The notes: generated by a model from the letters alone, not told the origin. A stretch of DNA of 64,000 nucleotides from Umbilicaria muhlenbergii (GCA_000611775.1 KK106984.1:4069341-4133340); one strand, 5' to 3'; positions 42,883-53,472 are shown, counted from the stretch's first letter. Translations and numbers: made by a program.

Positions 42883-45800
42883 ATGCCCAAACTTCAAGCC
42901 GCCACTGTATCAAACCAGATTGTGCGTAAGAGGAAGCGCAAAACGCTTGCTGAGGACGCCGAGCCCAATGTACAAACACCCCCCAGTGGCGAGTCCCCAA
43001 CCACAACCACAACAATTCCCACCAAAACCTATGACGGAGGGAAGAAACCTCGTCGAACCCCCAATGCGAAATCTAGTTTATCACGACCGCCTCTCCTCCG
43101 GCGCGATTCGTCTACAGTCGTTGAGACTACCATTCCATGGCCAGAGCACTTCAACAAGCTTGCGCAAGCGCACCGAGCGCTGAATCTCGTTTACACATTC
43201 TGTTGCACACGAAAGCACCTAGCTACCACATTCGAAACCATCAAGAAAGCTGTTGAAGGTCATATAAAGCGCGAGTTGCTCATAGAGGATGTGGCTCAGA
43301 TCAAGGCTCTTGTGCCCCGTGCTATCAATTTTGCATACGTCGACGAGGCGTTGTTACAGGTTGCGGTTTTGGGTGAAGAGGATGGCATAAAGGGCGGGCG
43401 AGCCAAAGAGTTCCGGTCATTGGATCAATCCAAAAGCGACGAGGGCAGGACGGGCGTGAATCACACGAAGGCCAAAGAGCTGTTGTTATTCGAATTTATA
43501 GATGGAGATCTGAAACGACAAGTCACGAATGCAAAAACAGGGGAGCCTACCAAGCCGTTTCGAAAGCTGAGAGAAGAAGATCTTAAGATGCCGGTGTATA
43601 GCCAGAAGCAAATGATGAAGCTAATTGAAAAAAGGAATACAAAGTTCACATCTGCCGTCAACGCTTTCCTGAACCAATGTGCTGCTGATAATGTCGATGC
43701 GGTTGAATGCTTACGGAAGGACGAGAAACCTCACGTGCCAGTGCCCTCAGACATACGAGAGAGTACTCCAGCTTTAGAGCAGAGAGCCCCAGCCACGATC
43801 CCGGCAGAGCGTAAAACGGTCTCTGAGATTATCAGTGAGATTAAGACGATGGAATGGTATACGGGTCAGATCGTACCGGATGGACATCGAGTGTTCGACC
43901 CTCAACTACCTATATTCGGTGATTTACGGTTCCAGCTCTCACAGAATCTAGTCAACGCGCTGTACAATACTCGGGGCATTACGCAGTTATACTCTCATCA
44001 AGCAGAGGCAATCAACAACCTTTACGAAGGGCACAATGTTATCGTGGCTACTTCCACCAGCTCGGGGAAGTCACTGATATATCAAGTACCCATGCTTCAC
44101 GAGCTGGAGCTTGATCCAAACAGCCGCGGAATGTACATCTTCCCAACCAAAGCATTGGCGCAAGATCAAAGAAGAAGCATGAGAGAACTACTGCGGTTCA
44201 TGCCAGGGCTCGAGAACATGATCGTGGAGACTTTCGACGGCGACACCGCTATGCATGATCGGAATCTTATCAGGGACGAGGGCAGGATCATTTTCACAAA
44301 TCCAGATATGTTGCATATCACAATTCTACCGCAAGAAGACAAATGGCGAACATTTCTACAAAACCTTAAGTTTGTGGTAGTGGATGAGTTGCATGTCTAT
44401 AATGGTCTCTTTGGCTCTCATGTCGCCTTTATCATGCGAAGATTGCGGAGGATATGCGCGGCGGTGGGAAATCGCCATGTTAGATTCATATCTTGCTCTG
44501 CTACCGTTGCCAACCCTGAGGAACACATGAAGACAATCTTCGGTGTTGAAAAGATTAAACTGACAGATTTCGATGGGTCCCCGTCTGGGAGGAAAGAGTT
44601 CCTGTGCTGGAATACGCCTTTCAAGGATCCTGGCGATCCTTCCTCCGGGCGAGGGGACACTATGGCAGAGACAGCGCGGTTGTTCTGTCAACTCATCCTG
44701 CGCGGTGTAAGGGTCATAGCATTCTGTCGTGTGCGGAAGCAGTGTGAACTTCTTATCACTGCGGTCAGGAATGAGGCTGCGAATCTGGAAAGAACCGATC
44801 TTGCTGCTCGCGTTATGGGCTACCGGGGAGGATATGCTCCACAAGACAGGAGGAGGATCGAGAAAGAGATGTTCGAAGGGAAGCTCATGGGTATTATCGC
44901 GACCAACGCACTGGAGCTCGGTGTCGATATAGGCTCGCTTGATGCCGTCATAACGGTTGGCTTCCCCTACACTATTGCGAACCTAAGGCAGCAGAGTGGA
45001 CGAGCCGGTCGACGTAACAAAGACTCTCTCTCTGTACTGGTCGGCGATTGCTTCGCTACGGATCAGTACTACATGGACAACCCTGACGAGATCTTTACCA
45101 AACCCAACTGCGAGCTTCAGGTAGATCTTGAAAACATGCTTGTCCTTGAAGGTCACATTCAGTGCGCAGCATATGAGATGCCTATTCGTCCAGAAGAAGA
45201 CAAAGCCTACTTCGGCAAGCAACTTCCAGAAATAGCACAGGAACGCATGGTCAAAGACCCCCTAGGTTTCTACCATTGCAACGAGCGCTTCCGACCATAC
45301 CCTTCCAAGTGCGTCGCTATCCGGGATACCGAAGATGGACATTTCGCTGTGGTCGACATTACCAACGGCCGCAACATGGTTCTCGAAGAAGTTGAACCCT
45401 CTCGTGCATTCTTCACTATCTACGAAGGTGGCATATTCCTCCACCAAGGATATACTTACTTGGTAAAAGAGTTCTCACCCGAGCGCAAAATCGCCAAGGT
45501 AGAGTTGGTGAAAGTAGATTGGACCACACAACAACGCGATTATACTGACATCGACCCCATTGAGACGGAAGCCATTCGCCGCATCCCCGACTCCCTCTCC
45601 CGCGCTTTCTTTGGTGCCATCAAGATCCGCGCGATCGTCTTTGGATTCTTCAAAATCGATAAGAAACGTCGCATCCTCGACGCCGTGCAAGTTGATAATC
45701 CGCCAATCGAGATTTTCAGTAAAGGCATGTGGCTCGACGTGCCGAAATCAGCGCTAGAAATATTGAACAGCAGGCGTCTGAACGTGGCCGGGGCGATCCA

Positions 45801-46398
45801 CGCGGCGGAACATGCAATTCTCAGCTTGATGCCGAATTTCGTCATTTCGATGCCGGGAGATGTCAATACAGAGTGTAAGAACCCTACCAAGGAGTTTGCG
45901 CAGAAGGAGACATCCAGAAAAAGACCCGCTCGCCTCACGTTCTACGATGCCAAAGGTGGCGCTGGCGGGTCTGGCATCGCAGCCAAAGCATTCGAATTCG
46001 TCGATTTGTTGTTGCATCAGGCGTGTGAGAGAGTGGCGGCTTGCCACTGCCAAGAAGGCTGCGTGGAGTGTGTCTGCAGCGAGAGGTGCAAGGAGATGAA
46101 TGTGGTGATGAGTAAAGCGGGAAGCGAGGTTATTTTGAAGAGTTTACTCAATCAAGAGATCGATGTCGACGCGCTGCCATGGGGTCCAGAGGAAGAGGTG
46201 CCCGCAGGTATTGAGACCGTCATTGCGGCGGAGGAGATCAAACCTGCGAGGGGCAAGAGGGTGGAGGTTGTGGAGGTTAAGAGGGAAAGTGGCGGAGTGA
46301 GGAGAGTAGTAGTTGGGGAGGTGGGGAATGTTGGTGTAGATCGGGCTAGAGCAGAGGAAGAAGATGTGGTGGTCGTCAAGGATGAACCCGTTGACTGA
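42883..46398 (+). CDS. HRQ1: Hrq1 ATP-dependent 3'-5' DNA helicase
   Basis: Single-exon gene, 1171 residues from the ATG at 42883. Hrq1 is the fungal RecQ4-like helicase, a superfamily 2 enzyme with roles in crosslink repair and telomere maintenance. The N-terminal part is basic and disordered, then a conserved region (VYTFCCTRKHLATTFETIKK). The helicase core has the Q-like YSHQAEAI, Walker A ATSTSSGKS near residue 390, DELH (VVVDELHVY) near 499, SCSATVANP, and in the second lobe TNALELGVDIGSLDAVITVG and QQSGRAGRR with the arginine finger. The C-terminal DUF1998-type region includes GAGGSGIAAKAFEF and the cysteine cluster CERVAACHCQEGCVECVCSE, which may bind a metal. The order and length fit the family. 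The end of the gene, after about 46200, becomes G-rich and may be fast-evolving. Confidence 0.95.
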   Translation: MPKLQAATVSNQIVRKRKRKTLAEDAEPNVQTPPSGESPTTTTTIPTKTYDGGKKPRRTPNAKSSLSRPPLLRRDSSTVVETTIPWPEHFNKLAQAHRALNLVYTFCCTRKHLATTFETIKKAVEGHIKRELLIEDVAQIKALVPRAINFAYVDEALLQVAVLGEEDGIKGGRAKEFRSLDQSKSDEGRTGVNHTKAKELLLFEFIDGDLKRQVTNAKTGEPTKPFRKLREEDLKMPVYSQKQMMKLIEKRNTKFTSAVNAFLNQCAADNVDAVECLRKDEKPHVPVPSDIRESTPALEQRAPATIPAERKTVSEIISEIKTMEWYTGQIVPDGHRVFDPQLPIFGDLRFQLSQNLVNALYNTRGITQLYSHQAEAINNLYEGHNVIVATSTSSGKSLIYQVPMLHELELDPNSRGMYIFPTKALAQDQRRSMRELLRFMPGLENMIVETFDGDTAMHDRNLIRDEGRIIFTNPDMLHITILPQEDKWRTFLQNLKFVVVDELHVYNGLFGSHVAFIMRRLRRICAAVGNRHVRFISCSATVANPEEHMKTIFGVEKIKLTDFDGSPSGRKEFLCWNTPFKDPGDPSSGRGDTMAETARLFCQLILRGVRVIAFCRVRKQCELLITAVRNEAANLERTDLAARVMGYRGGYAPQDRRRIEKEMFEGKLMGIIATNALELGVDIGSLDAVITVGFPYTIANLRQQSGRAGRRNKDSLSVLVGDCFATDQYYMDNPDEIFTKPNCELQVDLENMLVLEGHIQCAAYEMPIRPEEDKAYFGKQLPEIAQERMVKDPLGFYHCNERFRPYPSKCVAIRDTEDGHFAVVDITNGRNMVLEEVEPSRAFFTIYEGGIFLHQGYTYLVKEFSPERKIAKVELVKVDWTTQQRDYTDIDPIETEAIRRIPDSLSRAFFGAIKIRAIVFGFFKIDKKRRILDAVQVDNPPIEIFSKGMWLDVPKSALEILNSRRLNVAGAIHAAEHAILSLMPNFVISMPGDVNTECKNPTKEFAQKETSRKRPARLTFYDAKGGAGGSGIAAKAFEFVDLLLHQACERVAACHCQEGCVECVCSERCKEMNVVMSKAGSEVILKSLLNQEIDVDALPWGPEEEVPAGIETVIAAEEIKPARGKRVEVVEVKRESGGVRRVVVGEVGNVGVDRARAEEEDVVVVKDEPVD

Positions 46399-47754
46399 GG
46401 TCATGGCTGCAAACTATGCGGAAATTAATATCACAAAATGACCACCCGGAGGCCCTCCGCCCATTCTAATACTTTTTCCACAAAGTAAAGAGAAAGGGTT
46501 CTTCACTGCCCATGAGGCATTGTTCCGGTTCGGATATGTGAATGCTGCGAAGAGTGTATGCACTGGACTAAGAATAAAGCAGGAAACAGAACATCTTTCC
46601 TATATCTAGAAGGCTTGTATTTTGTTTACTTATCTGGACGGTTCACTTATCGACTTCTCTAGCAAGCTAGACCGCTCAATAGCAAGTGCTCTGAAGGCTG
46701 TCTTGGAGCACGCAATGCACCCACATTAAATCCCACCCGGAAAAACAGGCACCCTAGAAGGCCAATCGAAAAACTATTTCCGAGACGGTCTCTCTCCAGT
46801 TCAGTGTCCTCCGGCACAAAAGACTGGACGTAGCGAATTGAATGGCCGTGGATGGGGCAGTAATGGGGCGGCCATAGGTCGGATTATAGACGGGAGGGCT
46901 GTAAAGAGATGAAGAGTAGATGAATCAGGAGTCTAGATATAAGTGATTTCCACGATCCAAGGAAGTCCTCATTCTTGACACAAGAAGAGCTGTGAATCAT
47001 CATTAATGCATAGCTAGAAAGATTTGACTATGAATCAGAAAGTCAACAAACTAGATGCCCTATAATAGCAGGCAACGATACTAGAAGGCAGCGTCTAGAC
47101 TACTACTCCAGGACAAAGCGCAGCAAACGGTCTGCGGAGAAGTAAAACAGACCTACAAAAGGATTAAATAGGTGATTAGGCGCATGGTCAATGAGCGTTG
47201 CTCCTCGGTGGGGGCAGCCTCTCGAGCAGTAAGGAGTCAAAAAAGATACGTGGTAGTGGGAAACTCTGAGGCCTCGAACCATGAAGCCCAGTAGCTTCTG
47301 GATTCACGTACTGAACCTTTTCCCAATCGTAATAATCAATATAAGTGATAAGATCATGTAAAAAAACTCCTAGGCCTTTCCGTCACACCGCTGAGACTGC
47401 GTCCTGTTTCGCTCCATGAACCTCCAAGATAGAACAGGAGGGAGTGCAGGATGTACGGCGGAAGCCATGGTCAAGGTTTGATATACGGTCCGTGAGTAAT
47501 CATGGAGAAGGAATTCTGGTTCAAAGCTATAGCTCCCTTATGATGTAGTCTGGGAGCTGCTTCTCCTTGACCCAGTGTTCCCTTCCTGGTCGTAGGGCAA
47601 GTCCACTAGCGCCGTTCTCGGCGCTTGCCGAGCATCTAACCGTATCTATCATCACCAAGGCATCTCAGATAAAGCACGACGACATCACAGCTCCCGATTA
47701 TTATCACAACTAACCGCTCTCGAGCTGTCCACCTCATCTGTATATGATCGCAAG
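46399..47754. other. Intergenic region, 1.36 kb
   Basis: Between Hrq1 and the V-ATPase subunit e gene. No frame of note occurs on either strand. A box-B-like word on the minus strand near 47277 has no tRNA fold. No repeat seen. Confidence 0.5.
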
Positions 47755-48487
47755 ATGGCAAATGGGTATGTTGTCGACTCTGATCAGGCCGGCTCCTCCC
47801 GCTCCACCGCCTGTCAAAAAGAGGCTATACCGGTGGCTAACGTATACCCTTCTTTCACAGCTGGAGTTTAATCATCGGTCTCATCTTCGTTGTCGTCGCA
47901 TCACTATTAGCATGGTTCTTCTCACCCAAAGGCGAGAATAATACGTACGGCCCTCCCCACAATCTCCCAAGCTTTGCCCCAATATGGCTTTTGCAGGCCC
48001 CTGGAGCTGCCATATTGTTACGGAGACAGGAACTATGAGCCGGAGCCCCCTTCGGACGGACATTCTCATATACAGGATTGGTTTATGCTAATCACTGCTG
48101 TATGGACACAGGGTCTGGCGCAGTACGCTGATACTGAGCTTTGCGAGTTGCTACATAATGTGGGGTATGTACTGAATTGCTTTTCCTTGATCACTGGTCT
48201 CCGTATATCTATCAAGTCTATTGATGGTCTCTGCGCCGAGAAGACACGGAACGTATATCGAGACCTATGTTTGTTCAAACAGCGGAAGCTAGCCTATGCA
48301 TGGCAACTTGCTGGAGCTCTTCTCATCCAGGCCCTCCTTTTCATAATTAACCCTATTATGACTATATACCTGAGGAACCCACCGCTGATTCGTGTTCTTT
48401 CCGTCTCTAGCCATCACCTTCATGGCCCAGTGGCATCCTCTTATCGCCCCGAAACGTGGAGATTGGCGGCCAGAGCGTGTACCGTGA
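47755..48487 (+). CDS. VMA9: V-type ATPase subunit e (Vma9)
   Basis: Four small exons give 74 residues: 47755-47765, 47861-47944, 48112-48164 and 48411-48487. The product reads MANGWSLIIGLIFVVVASLL, then AWFFSPKGENNT, VWRSTLILSFASCYIMW and AITFMAQWHPLIAPKRGDWR. Subunit e is a two-helix membrane protein of the Vo sector, needed for assembly of the proton pump of the vacuole and other acidic compartments. The two hydrophobic helices, the SPKGEN loop and the AQxHPLIAP end are the family hallmarks, and the length is normal. Exon 1 has only 11 bases (ATG plus two and two thirds codons). All introns are GT-AG, of 95, 167 and 246 bases, the second and third long for this window. The gene was recovered by matching its exons, because no single frame shows it. 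Confidence 0.93.
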
Positions 48488-48899
48488 GGGAACAACACCA
48501 TTTTATAAGAGCCATAACATGGGTGGAATGGTGGAATCACGAAGAGTTCTGGTCTTCGTCTTGTCATGATATTGGAACTCACCCGGCACCTGATCGACTT
48601 CGCCGCGTGGCGTTTTGCACATAATTTGAGAGAGAACGAGGCATCACATGCATGGCGTTCGGGTGGTAGGGGTGGCGTTCAGTATATTACTCAAGAGATA
48701 CATCATCTTCAAAGCAGGCGAGCTATGGTTTCCATCCTTATGTCCTCCAACTACTGTCGGCGGCGAATTCATACAATCCATCCCACACATCCACAGCTCC
48801 CGCCTCATAACCCGTCCACCATCTTTCCCACCAGCTCCCACACTCCCAACACCCACACCGCCAGCAGCATGACACCCCTCCCCCAAACCCAGACAACCA
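48488..48899. other. Intergenic region between convergent genes
   Basis: Between the 3' ends of VMA9 (plus) and the SANT-like gene (minus). From about 48780 the plus strand is strongly C-rich, continuing into the neighbouring gene. No gene seen. Confidence 0.5.
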
Positions 48900-49451
48900 T
48901 CACCACCCCTCTCCACTAGCCCCCAACCTCCCCAACACCTCCTCCACCCTCCCCTCCCCCATCGCCCTCACCTCCCCCACTACCCCCTTCGCCCCCACCA
49001 ACCCCTGCTCCAACAAATACCACCTCGCCATGACATTCCGCCTCGTCGTCCGCATCTCCAACGCATTCGTCAATACAATTACTACATCCCACTCCCTCCC
49101 CCTCTCTCTCATGTCCTTATGAACCATCAAAACGCACAACAGCCAATCCATCTCCCGCTCCCACTTCCTCCCGTACTGTTGCGTCAGGCCCGTGTTGACG
49201 CGGAGTTTGGCCAGGGAGCGGTCGGTGCGGTGGTGGTTGTTGATGTTGGAAGAAGGGGTGGTGGTGGTTTTCAGGAGGTGCTCGTAGCGGGATTGGACCT
49301 GGGGGCCGGTGCGGGGGGTGGGGTAGATGGAGTTGAGGAAGTGGGCGTGGTGGATGGGGGGGAGGGAGGAGAGGAAGGGGTCGGAGTGCAGTTTTAGGAG
49401 GTAGGCGTCTTCGGAGGGGGTCCAGGTGGTGGAGGGGGTGGGGGTGGACAT
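48900..49451 (-). CDS. Small SANT/trihelix-like protein, paralog A
   Basis: Single-exon frame on the minus strand, 183 residues from the ATG at 49451. The N-terminal third has tryptophan, acidic and leucine spacing like a Myb/SANT or trihelix DNA-binding helix set (STTWTPSEDAYLLKLHSD, then RYEHLLK). The second half repeats the pattern with GRKWEREMDWLLCVLMVHKD and VMARWYLLEQGLV. It aligns along its full length with the gene to its right (49841-50491), so the two are tandem duplicates. DNA binding is an inference from the pattern only; I do not recognise a named family. Codon choice is extreme: the first half of the sense strand is C-rich, the second G-rich. A run of GAT triplets lies just before the start codon. 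Confidence 0.7.
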   Translation of the reverse strand: MSTPTPSTTWTPSEDAYLLKLHSDPFLSSLPPIHHAHFLNSIYPTPRTGPQVQSRYEHLLKTTTTPSSNINNHHRTDRSLAKLRVNTGLTQQYGRKWEREMDWLLCVLMVHKDMRERGREWDVVIVLTNALEMRTTRRNVMARWYLLEQGLVGAKGVVGEVRAMGEGRVEEVLGRLGASGEGW

Positions 49452-49840
49452 GGTGGGTGGGTGGGGTAGGTTTGGTGATGATGATGATGATGATGATGGG
49501 CGATTGTATTATTGTGTGGGTTGGATGAGATGTTGGTTGGCTAAAGGGGCTTGCCAGTTGAAATGATGAGAGGGATAAAAGATATGATGAGGGAGACTGT
49601 GAGGATGACGAAGTGTTTTCATACAAAAGCGGTGTGGATGGCTCTTGCTGGAAGTGAAGACGGGGTCATGAACTTGAATAATCATACATGTTGGTGAAGA
49701 GTAAAGGAAACGCAATTCGTGCATGCATTCATTGCTCTAGAGACGACCAAAGGACCAAAAAAAGCTCTTAAGCAACAGCAGGAACACGAAACACCGGGGC
49801 TCGCTCCTTTACCTTTCAAGGCGTGATCCTACACACCCAT
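49452..49840. other. Spacer between the two tandem paralogs, with a GAT triplet run
   Basis: About 0.4 kb between the start of paralog A and the end of paralog B. A GAT triplet run (about seven units) at 49475-49497 lies just upstream of the paralog A start codon, in the expected leader. Nothing else seen. Confidence 0.6.
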
Positions 49841-50491
49841 TCACCGGGGATATTCATTGAGTTTCTCCATGAACACATCAACCTCGCCCTGGCTCATGTG
49901 ATTCACCTCCTGTATTGCCGTACTTCCGTCAACCAACTGATTCTCCAAAAGATACCATCTTGCCTTTGCGTTTCTGATCGTGGTAACCCGCTCGGGGATC
50001 GCCTCCCTGAGGTCAGCGGCATTGTCAGACATGAAAGCGTTGTTGATTTTGAGCTCGATGTCGGACCAGCCGTAGCCGGATTTACCTTGGCGGTTGCTAG
50101 CGTTGCGCAGGAAAAGCACACAAAGCGTACGATCCATCTCGGGGGTCCAGTCGTCTCTCCCGTTTTTCTGCTTGAGACCGCAGTACGCGCGGATTCGGTA
50201 TACTTTTCGCACTTTTGAAAGTTCGAGTGCTTTGTGACGGCTGGCGCATTCCTTTTCATTGAAGTCGCGCTCGAAATTGACGTTAAGGAAGTGTGCGATA
50301 TGTTTCAAGGCAAGGTCAGTGTGCAGGACTAGCAAATTAAGATGGTCGTCTTCCATATCAGTCCATGGGTGAGTCTGTGAAGACTGGGTGCTTGCGGCCA
50401 TAGCAAAATCAGTTGGGCTGTGTGGAAATTGTGGACTCAGACCTGACTGATTGTACTGTATCTTGTTCGTGAATTGTGGAAGAGGGTACAT
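49841..50491 (-). CDS. Small SANT/trihelix-like protein, paralog B
   Basis: Single-exon frame on the minus strand. The frame opens at a TTG, and the first ATG is at 50491 (216 residues, MYPLPQFTNKIQYNQSG). A second ATG at 50401 (MAASTQSSQTHPWTDMEDDH) lines up better with the start of paralog A and may be the true one. Shared with paralog A are W-x(3)-ED-x(2)-LLxLH, a central RxxxL, GL.Q..GR, then EMDRTLCVLFL and AKARWYLLENQLV near the C terminus, followed by EV..M..GEV. The base composition here is ordinary, unlike paralog A, so the two copies have diverged in codon use as well as sequence. The function is unknown; a DNA-binding SANT-like fold is possible. Confidence 0.72.
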   Translation of the reverse strand: MYPLPQFTNKIQYNQSGLSPQFPHSPTDFAMAASTQSSQTHPWTDMEDDHLNLLVLHTDLALKHIAHFLNVNFERDFNEKECASRHKALELSKVRKVYRIRAYCGLKQKNGRDDWTPEMDRTLCVLFLRNASNRQGKSGYGWSDIELKINNAFMSDNAADLREAIPERVTTIRNAKARWYLLENQLVDGSTAIQEVNHMSQGEVDVFMEKLNEYPR

Positions 50492-50819
50492 TGTAGTTGC
50501 ATTGCTGCGGAGCGCGAAGGACTTATAACAACTCAATTGATAGGCCAGCGCAACCCCTGCTGTACAAAAACGTACGTCTAAACGAGAAATATGAATCTTT
50601 TGCCCTAGTCAGGATAGTATGAGCTGTACTCATGGATTCCCCGTCTTTGGTCGTATCATCTACGGTGTATCGTCAGCTGTGAGCTGTAGCCTTGAGTCAT
50701 AACATCGTCAGTAAGATCGATCATATCTCTAACAACGGGCGAATACCAAAGTTTGACAATCTAGGAGAGGACGATTTCGACCACGATCCCCCAGTACAAC
50801 CAGAAACGCTTGTCACAAG
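50492..50819. other. Intergenic region
   Basis: About 0.3 kb between paralog B and the Rrn11-like gene, both on the minus strand. Nothing recognisable. Confidence 0.5.
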
Positions 50820-52232
50820 TCAAGTGTCTTCCTGTCTGTCCAGCGACGACACACCTTCCTGCTGCACAAGATGTGCTACCCCTTCTGACAGCTTTCCGCC
50901 ACGTTTAACAACATTTCGAAATGCCGCTCTAGCCCTCTCAACGTGTTCGGCCTTCCTTGCCAAGCTCCTTTCGTGCTCGTGTCTCGCAAGCAGACGATCC
51001 ATGCTTAAACTATCACCATCAAGGCCATCCTCTGGGTGTCTGCTTTCCCCATGACCGTTGCTGGCTTCTGTTGGCGGTGGAGCCGTAACAGAAAGATCTC
51101 CGACCCATAGTGCAACCATACCTCTCAGACTCCAGAGGGTCGGATCGTCCGAGTAGGGCGGGGAGAGAAGAAGCTCTTCCAGCCGAATGGCTATTTCCTC
51201 AGCTTTCTGCAGCGTGGATAAGCGGATCTCTTCCAACTGAGCGTGGCCGCGTTCCGAGCGCTCTGAGGAGGGTGAGCTGGGTGGGGTGTTGGTGTACAAA
51301 TCTTCGTCGGCCCGTTCGCGATCACTGTTTTCGGGAGAATGATGAACTCTTGATAGAGCAGTCTTATGCCGGTCCTGTACGGAGTAGATCCATAGTCCGA
51401 ACATTGCGGGATAGAAATCTAGAGCGTTAATAGTATTGGCGTGTTGTTTGCGGTACGGATATTGGAGTATCAGCCGCTCATAGTAGTCTCTTGCTTTACC
51501 AAACCCGTCCTCGCTGAACAGGTCCGCCGGGTTTTTGCGGCTATACGGATCATTGTCATCACGATTCTCATCCTCTTCTCCCGCACTTCTCCTCTGCGCT
51601 AGCTGTGCATCCCGCCGAAGGAGTATCTCAGCACCGATCCCCCACCGTCCGTGGGTCCGCGGATCCATATGTCTCCCGTTCATCTCCGCACGCAGCAACA
51701 TACCCCATGCCCTACCCGCACGGATATAGTCCCCTTCCAGTAAGCTCCTATGCATGATACTTGTGACCACGGCCACATGACGCTGACGCAGACCGAGGTT
51801 ACTAGAGAGCCCAGCGTCCCTGGGAATGTATAGCGGTGGCTTCAGGGCCGCGAGATCTTCATGAATTCTTGCTCGAAGGTCTGATCCCACCAGAGTATCT
51901 GCTTTCGAGAGGCAAGGACTGTGCGGGAAATGACCGCCTGGGAGTTCGTCATCGAAGGGTTGGCCAGCTGTACGGTACTCCTGGGCGACATCCTTGGTGA
52001 AGGCAGCTTCAGATGGGGCTGAAGACTGGGGCCCCGAAGATGGGGGGTACGGCCCGGTTTCAGGCTGTAGTTGCTCGACATCACTGCCGCCAGACGTTGT
52101 TCCTGCATCTGCGGCTGCGTCCGCGTCTGCTTCGTCCCGCTTTCGTTTTCGGGAAGGCTTGTAGAGAGAGGCACGAAGAGTCGAGGAGGGACCCTGGGTC
52201 AGAGGGAAAGAGAAGTATGACGCTGCAGACAT
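50820..52232 (-). CDS. RRN11: RNA polymerase I core-factor subunit Rrn11-like
   Basis: Single-exon gene on the minus strand, 470 residues. The frame opens at a GTG at 52241, and the first ATG is at 52232 (MSAASYFSFPLTQGPSS). A basic nuclear signal (KPSRKRKRDE) is near residue 30. The core LRQRHVAVVTSIMHRSLLEG and DYIRAGRAWGMLLRAEMNGR looks like the TPR-like helical repeat of the Rrn11/TAF1A family. Further helical parts follow (YYERLILQYPYRKQHA, INALDFYPAMFGLWIYSVQD). With Rrn6 and Rrn7, Rrn11 forms the core factor that recruits RNA polymerase I to the ribosomal DNA promoter. The match rests on order and composition of these segments, as the family is poorly conserved. The C-terminal third is charged and low-complexity. 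Confidence 0.75.
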   Translation of the reverse strand: MSAASYFSFPLTQGPSSTLRASLYKPSRKRKRDEADADAAADAGTTSGGSDVEQLQPETGPYPPSSGPQSSAPSEAAFTKDVAQEYRTAGQPFDDELPGGHFPHSPCLSKADTLVGSDLRARIHEDLAALKPPLYIPRDAGLSSNLGLRQRHVAVVTSIMHRSLLEGDYIRAGRAWGMLLRAEMNGRHMDPRTHGRWGIGAEILLRRDAQLAQRRSAGEEDENRDDNDPYSRKNPADLFSEDGFGKARDYYERLILQYPYRKQHANTINALDFYPAMFGLWIYSVQDRHKTALSRVHHSPENSDRERADEDLYTNTPPSSPSSERSERGHAQLEEIRLSTLQKAEEIAIRLEELLLSPPYSDDPTLWSLRGMVALWVGDLSVTAPPPTEASNGHGESRHPEDGLDGDSLSMDRLLARHEHERSLARKAEHVERARAAFRNVVKRGGKLSEGVAHLVQQEGVSSLDRQEDT

Positions 52233-53472
52233 CGATGTCACACGAAATGCGCTGTCAAGTCATTGGTCCCTACAGTAGGATACGGTACTCGAGCGTTATC
52301 GCATGCTCGCTGCGAGGCCGATCAAACGGCCGAGCAATTGCGGTATGGCCAATGAAGAACAGGCCAAACGAAAGACATGCGTCTGAGCTCACGAGGCCTC
52401 AGCAGGGTGCCCGTGGGTGCCTGGACGAATCGAACGACGTGGGCGGAGGAGGCCTCGGGCGTTCTCTGGATTTCACATGCACACTTCAGTGATGATATGC
52501 ACTGCAGCCTATCACCACTGCAGATCACAGGCCGGCTTGCCACGGTAATCACGTATGGCGTGCGCCAGTAGGCCCCTCGTGCAGCAAGGCGCATTTACTT
52601 TTTGAAACCAACCGTGGTCCAGCGGGCAAAGTCTGGAGAACATGCACTTGACGGTACCTCTGTAGCTGTGACTTCACGACTGAGGCCACAGTCCTGCTCC
52701 TGGGGCACTGAGCAAGTGATCGTACTCATACTCGTACTCGTAGGGACCTTTGTTTACGTGGCTGCACCCCGCTGGAGGCTCCGACTGCCTGGCAGCGACA
52801 CGGCCGACTGCCTGGGGCGACCTTACCGGAAGGCTGGATTAGCGCGCCGCCCCAGCACTGATCACGCAGCTCCAGACCAAACCTCAAACGTCGATGCGAC
52901 CCATGTGGAAGGAGAGACCTCACCTCCATCCTTCAGCCTGAACACGCTGAACCCTTGGAAGCCTTTGCCATCACTGCGAAGCGAGTCTCGCATCGAGCCC
53001 AGAGTGACGTCTGCTCCGCGCCGGGCAAGGCCTCCCTAACGCTCACTGTCACCTCCAACTCGCACTTCACTTCCATGAGTGCGACCTGTGAACTCCGACC
53101 CCCCGAACCTCCACCCAGCTCTTGCCACATCCTGCCCGACTCCTGCATCCCATTTCCATCTCCATCTCCATCCCCATCCCCATCGCCATCTCCATCTCCA
53201 TTCTCTGCAACATCCGGAAACTTCACGTCCGCCCATCTCATGAGGTGTTGTGCTTGAAGTTCGCGAACCCCCGTCCGCCCATCTCGCGATTAGGCACATC
53301 GAAAAGCCGTCTTCAACACCTCGCGGCTCCACCTTCTCCACTCTTAGTCATCAACTCTCCTGCCTCCGTGCGTGCAAAGCAACTGCCTTAACTTCTGCAA
53401 CATGAGTCGGATCCGGTAAGGACAGTAATTCGAAAGCCCGTCGCTGCCGCCTAGGATTTTCTGGCCGCAACC
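52233..53472. other. Intergenic region between divergent genes, 1.2 kb
   Basis: Upstream of the Rrn11-like gene (minus) and the RING gene (plus). From about 53060 it is C/T-rich on the plus strand and contains the hexanucleotide run at 53151-53203. Frames within it are spurious. It probably includes the RING gene leader. Confidence 0.45.
53151..53203. repeat. CCATCT-type hexanucleotide run
   Basis: About nine units of CCATCT, CCATCC or CCATCG lie about 270 bases before the RING gene start codon. A shorter run of the same unit lies before Fox2 (about 28973-29000). Confidence 0.8.

Noticed and set aside
47270-47290. tRNA-like B box on the minus strand
   Set aside because: The flanking bases do not form a T stem, and no acceptor or anticodon arm is found.
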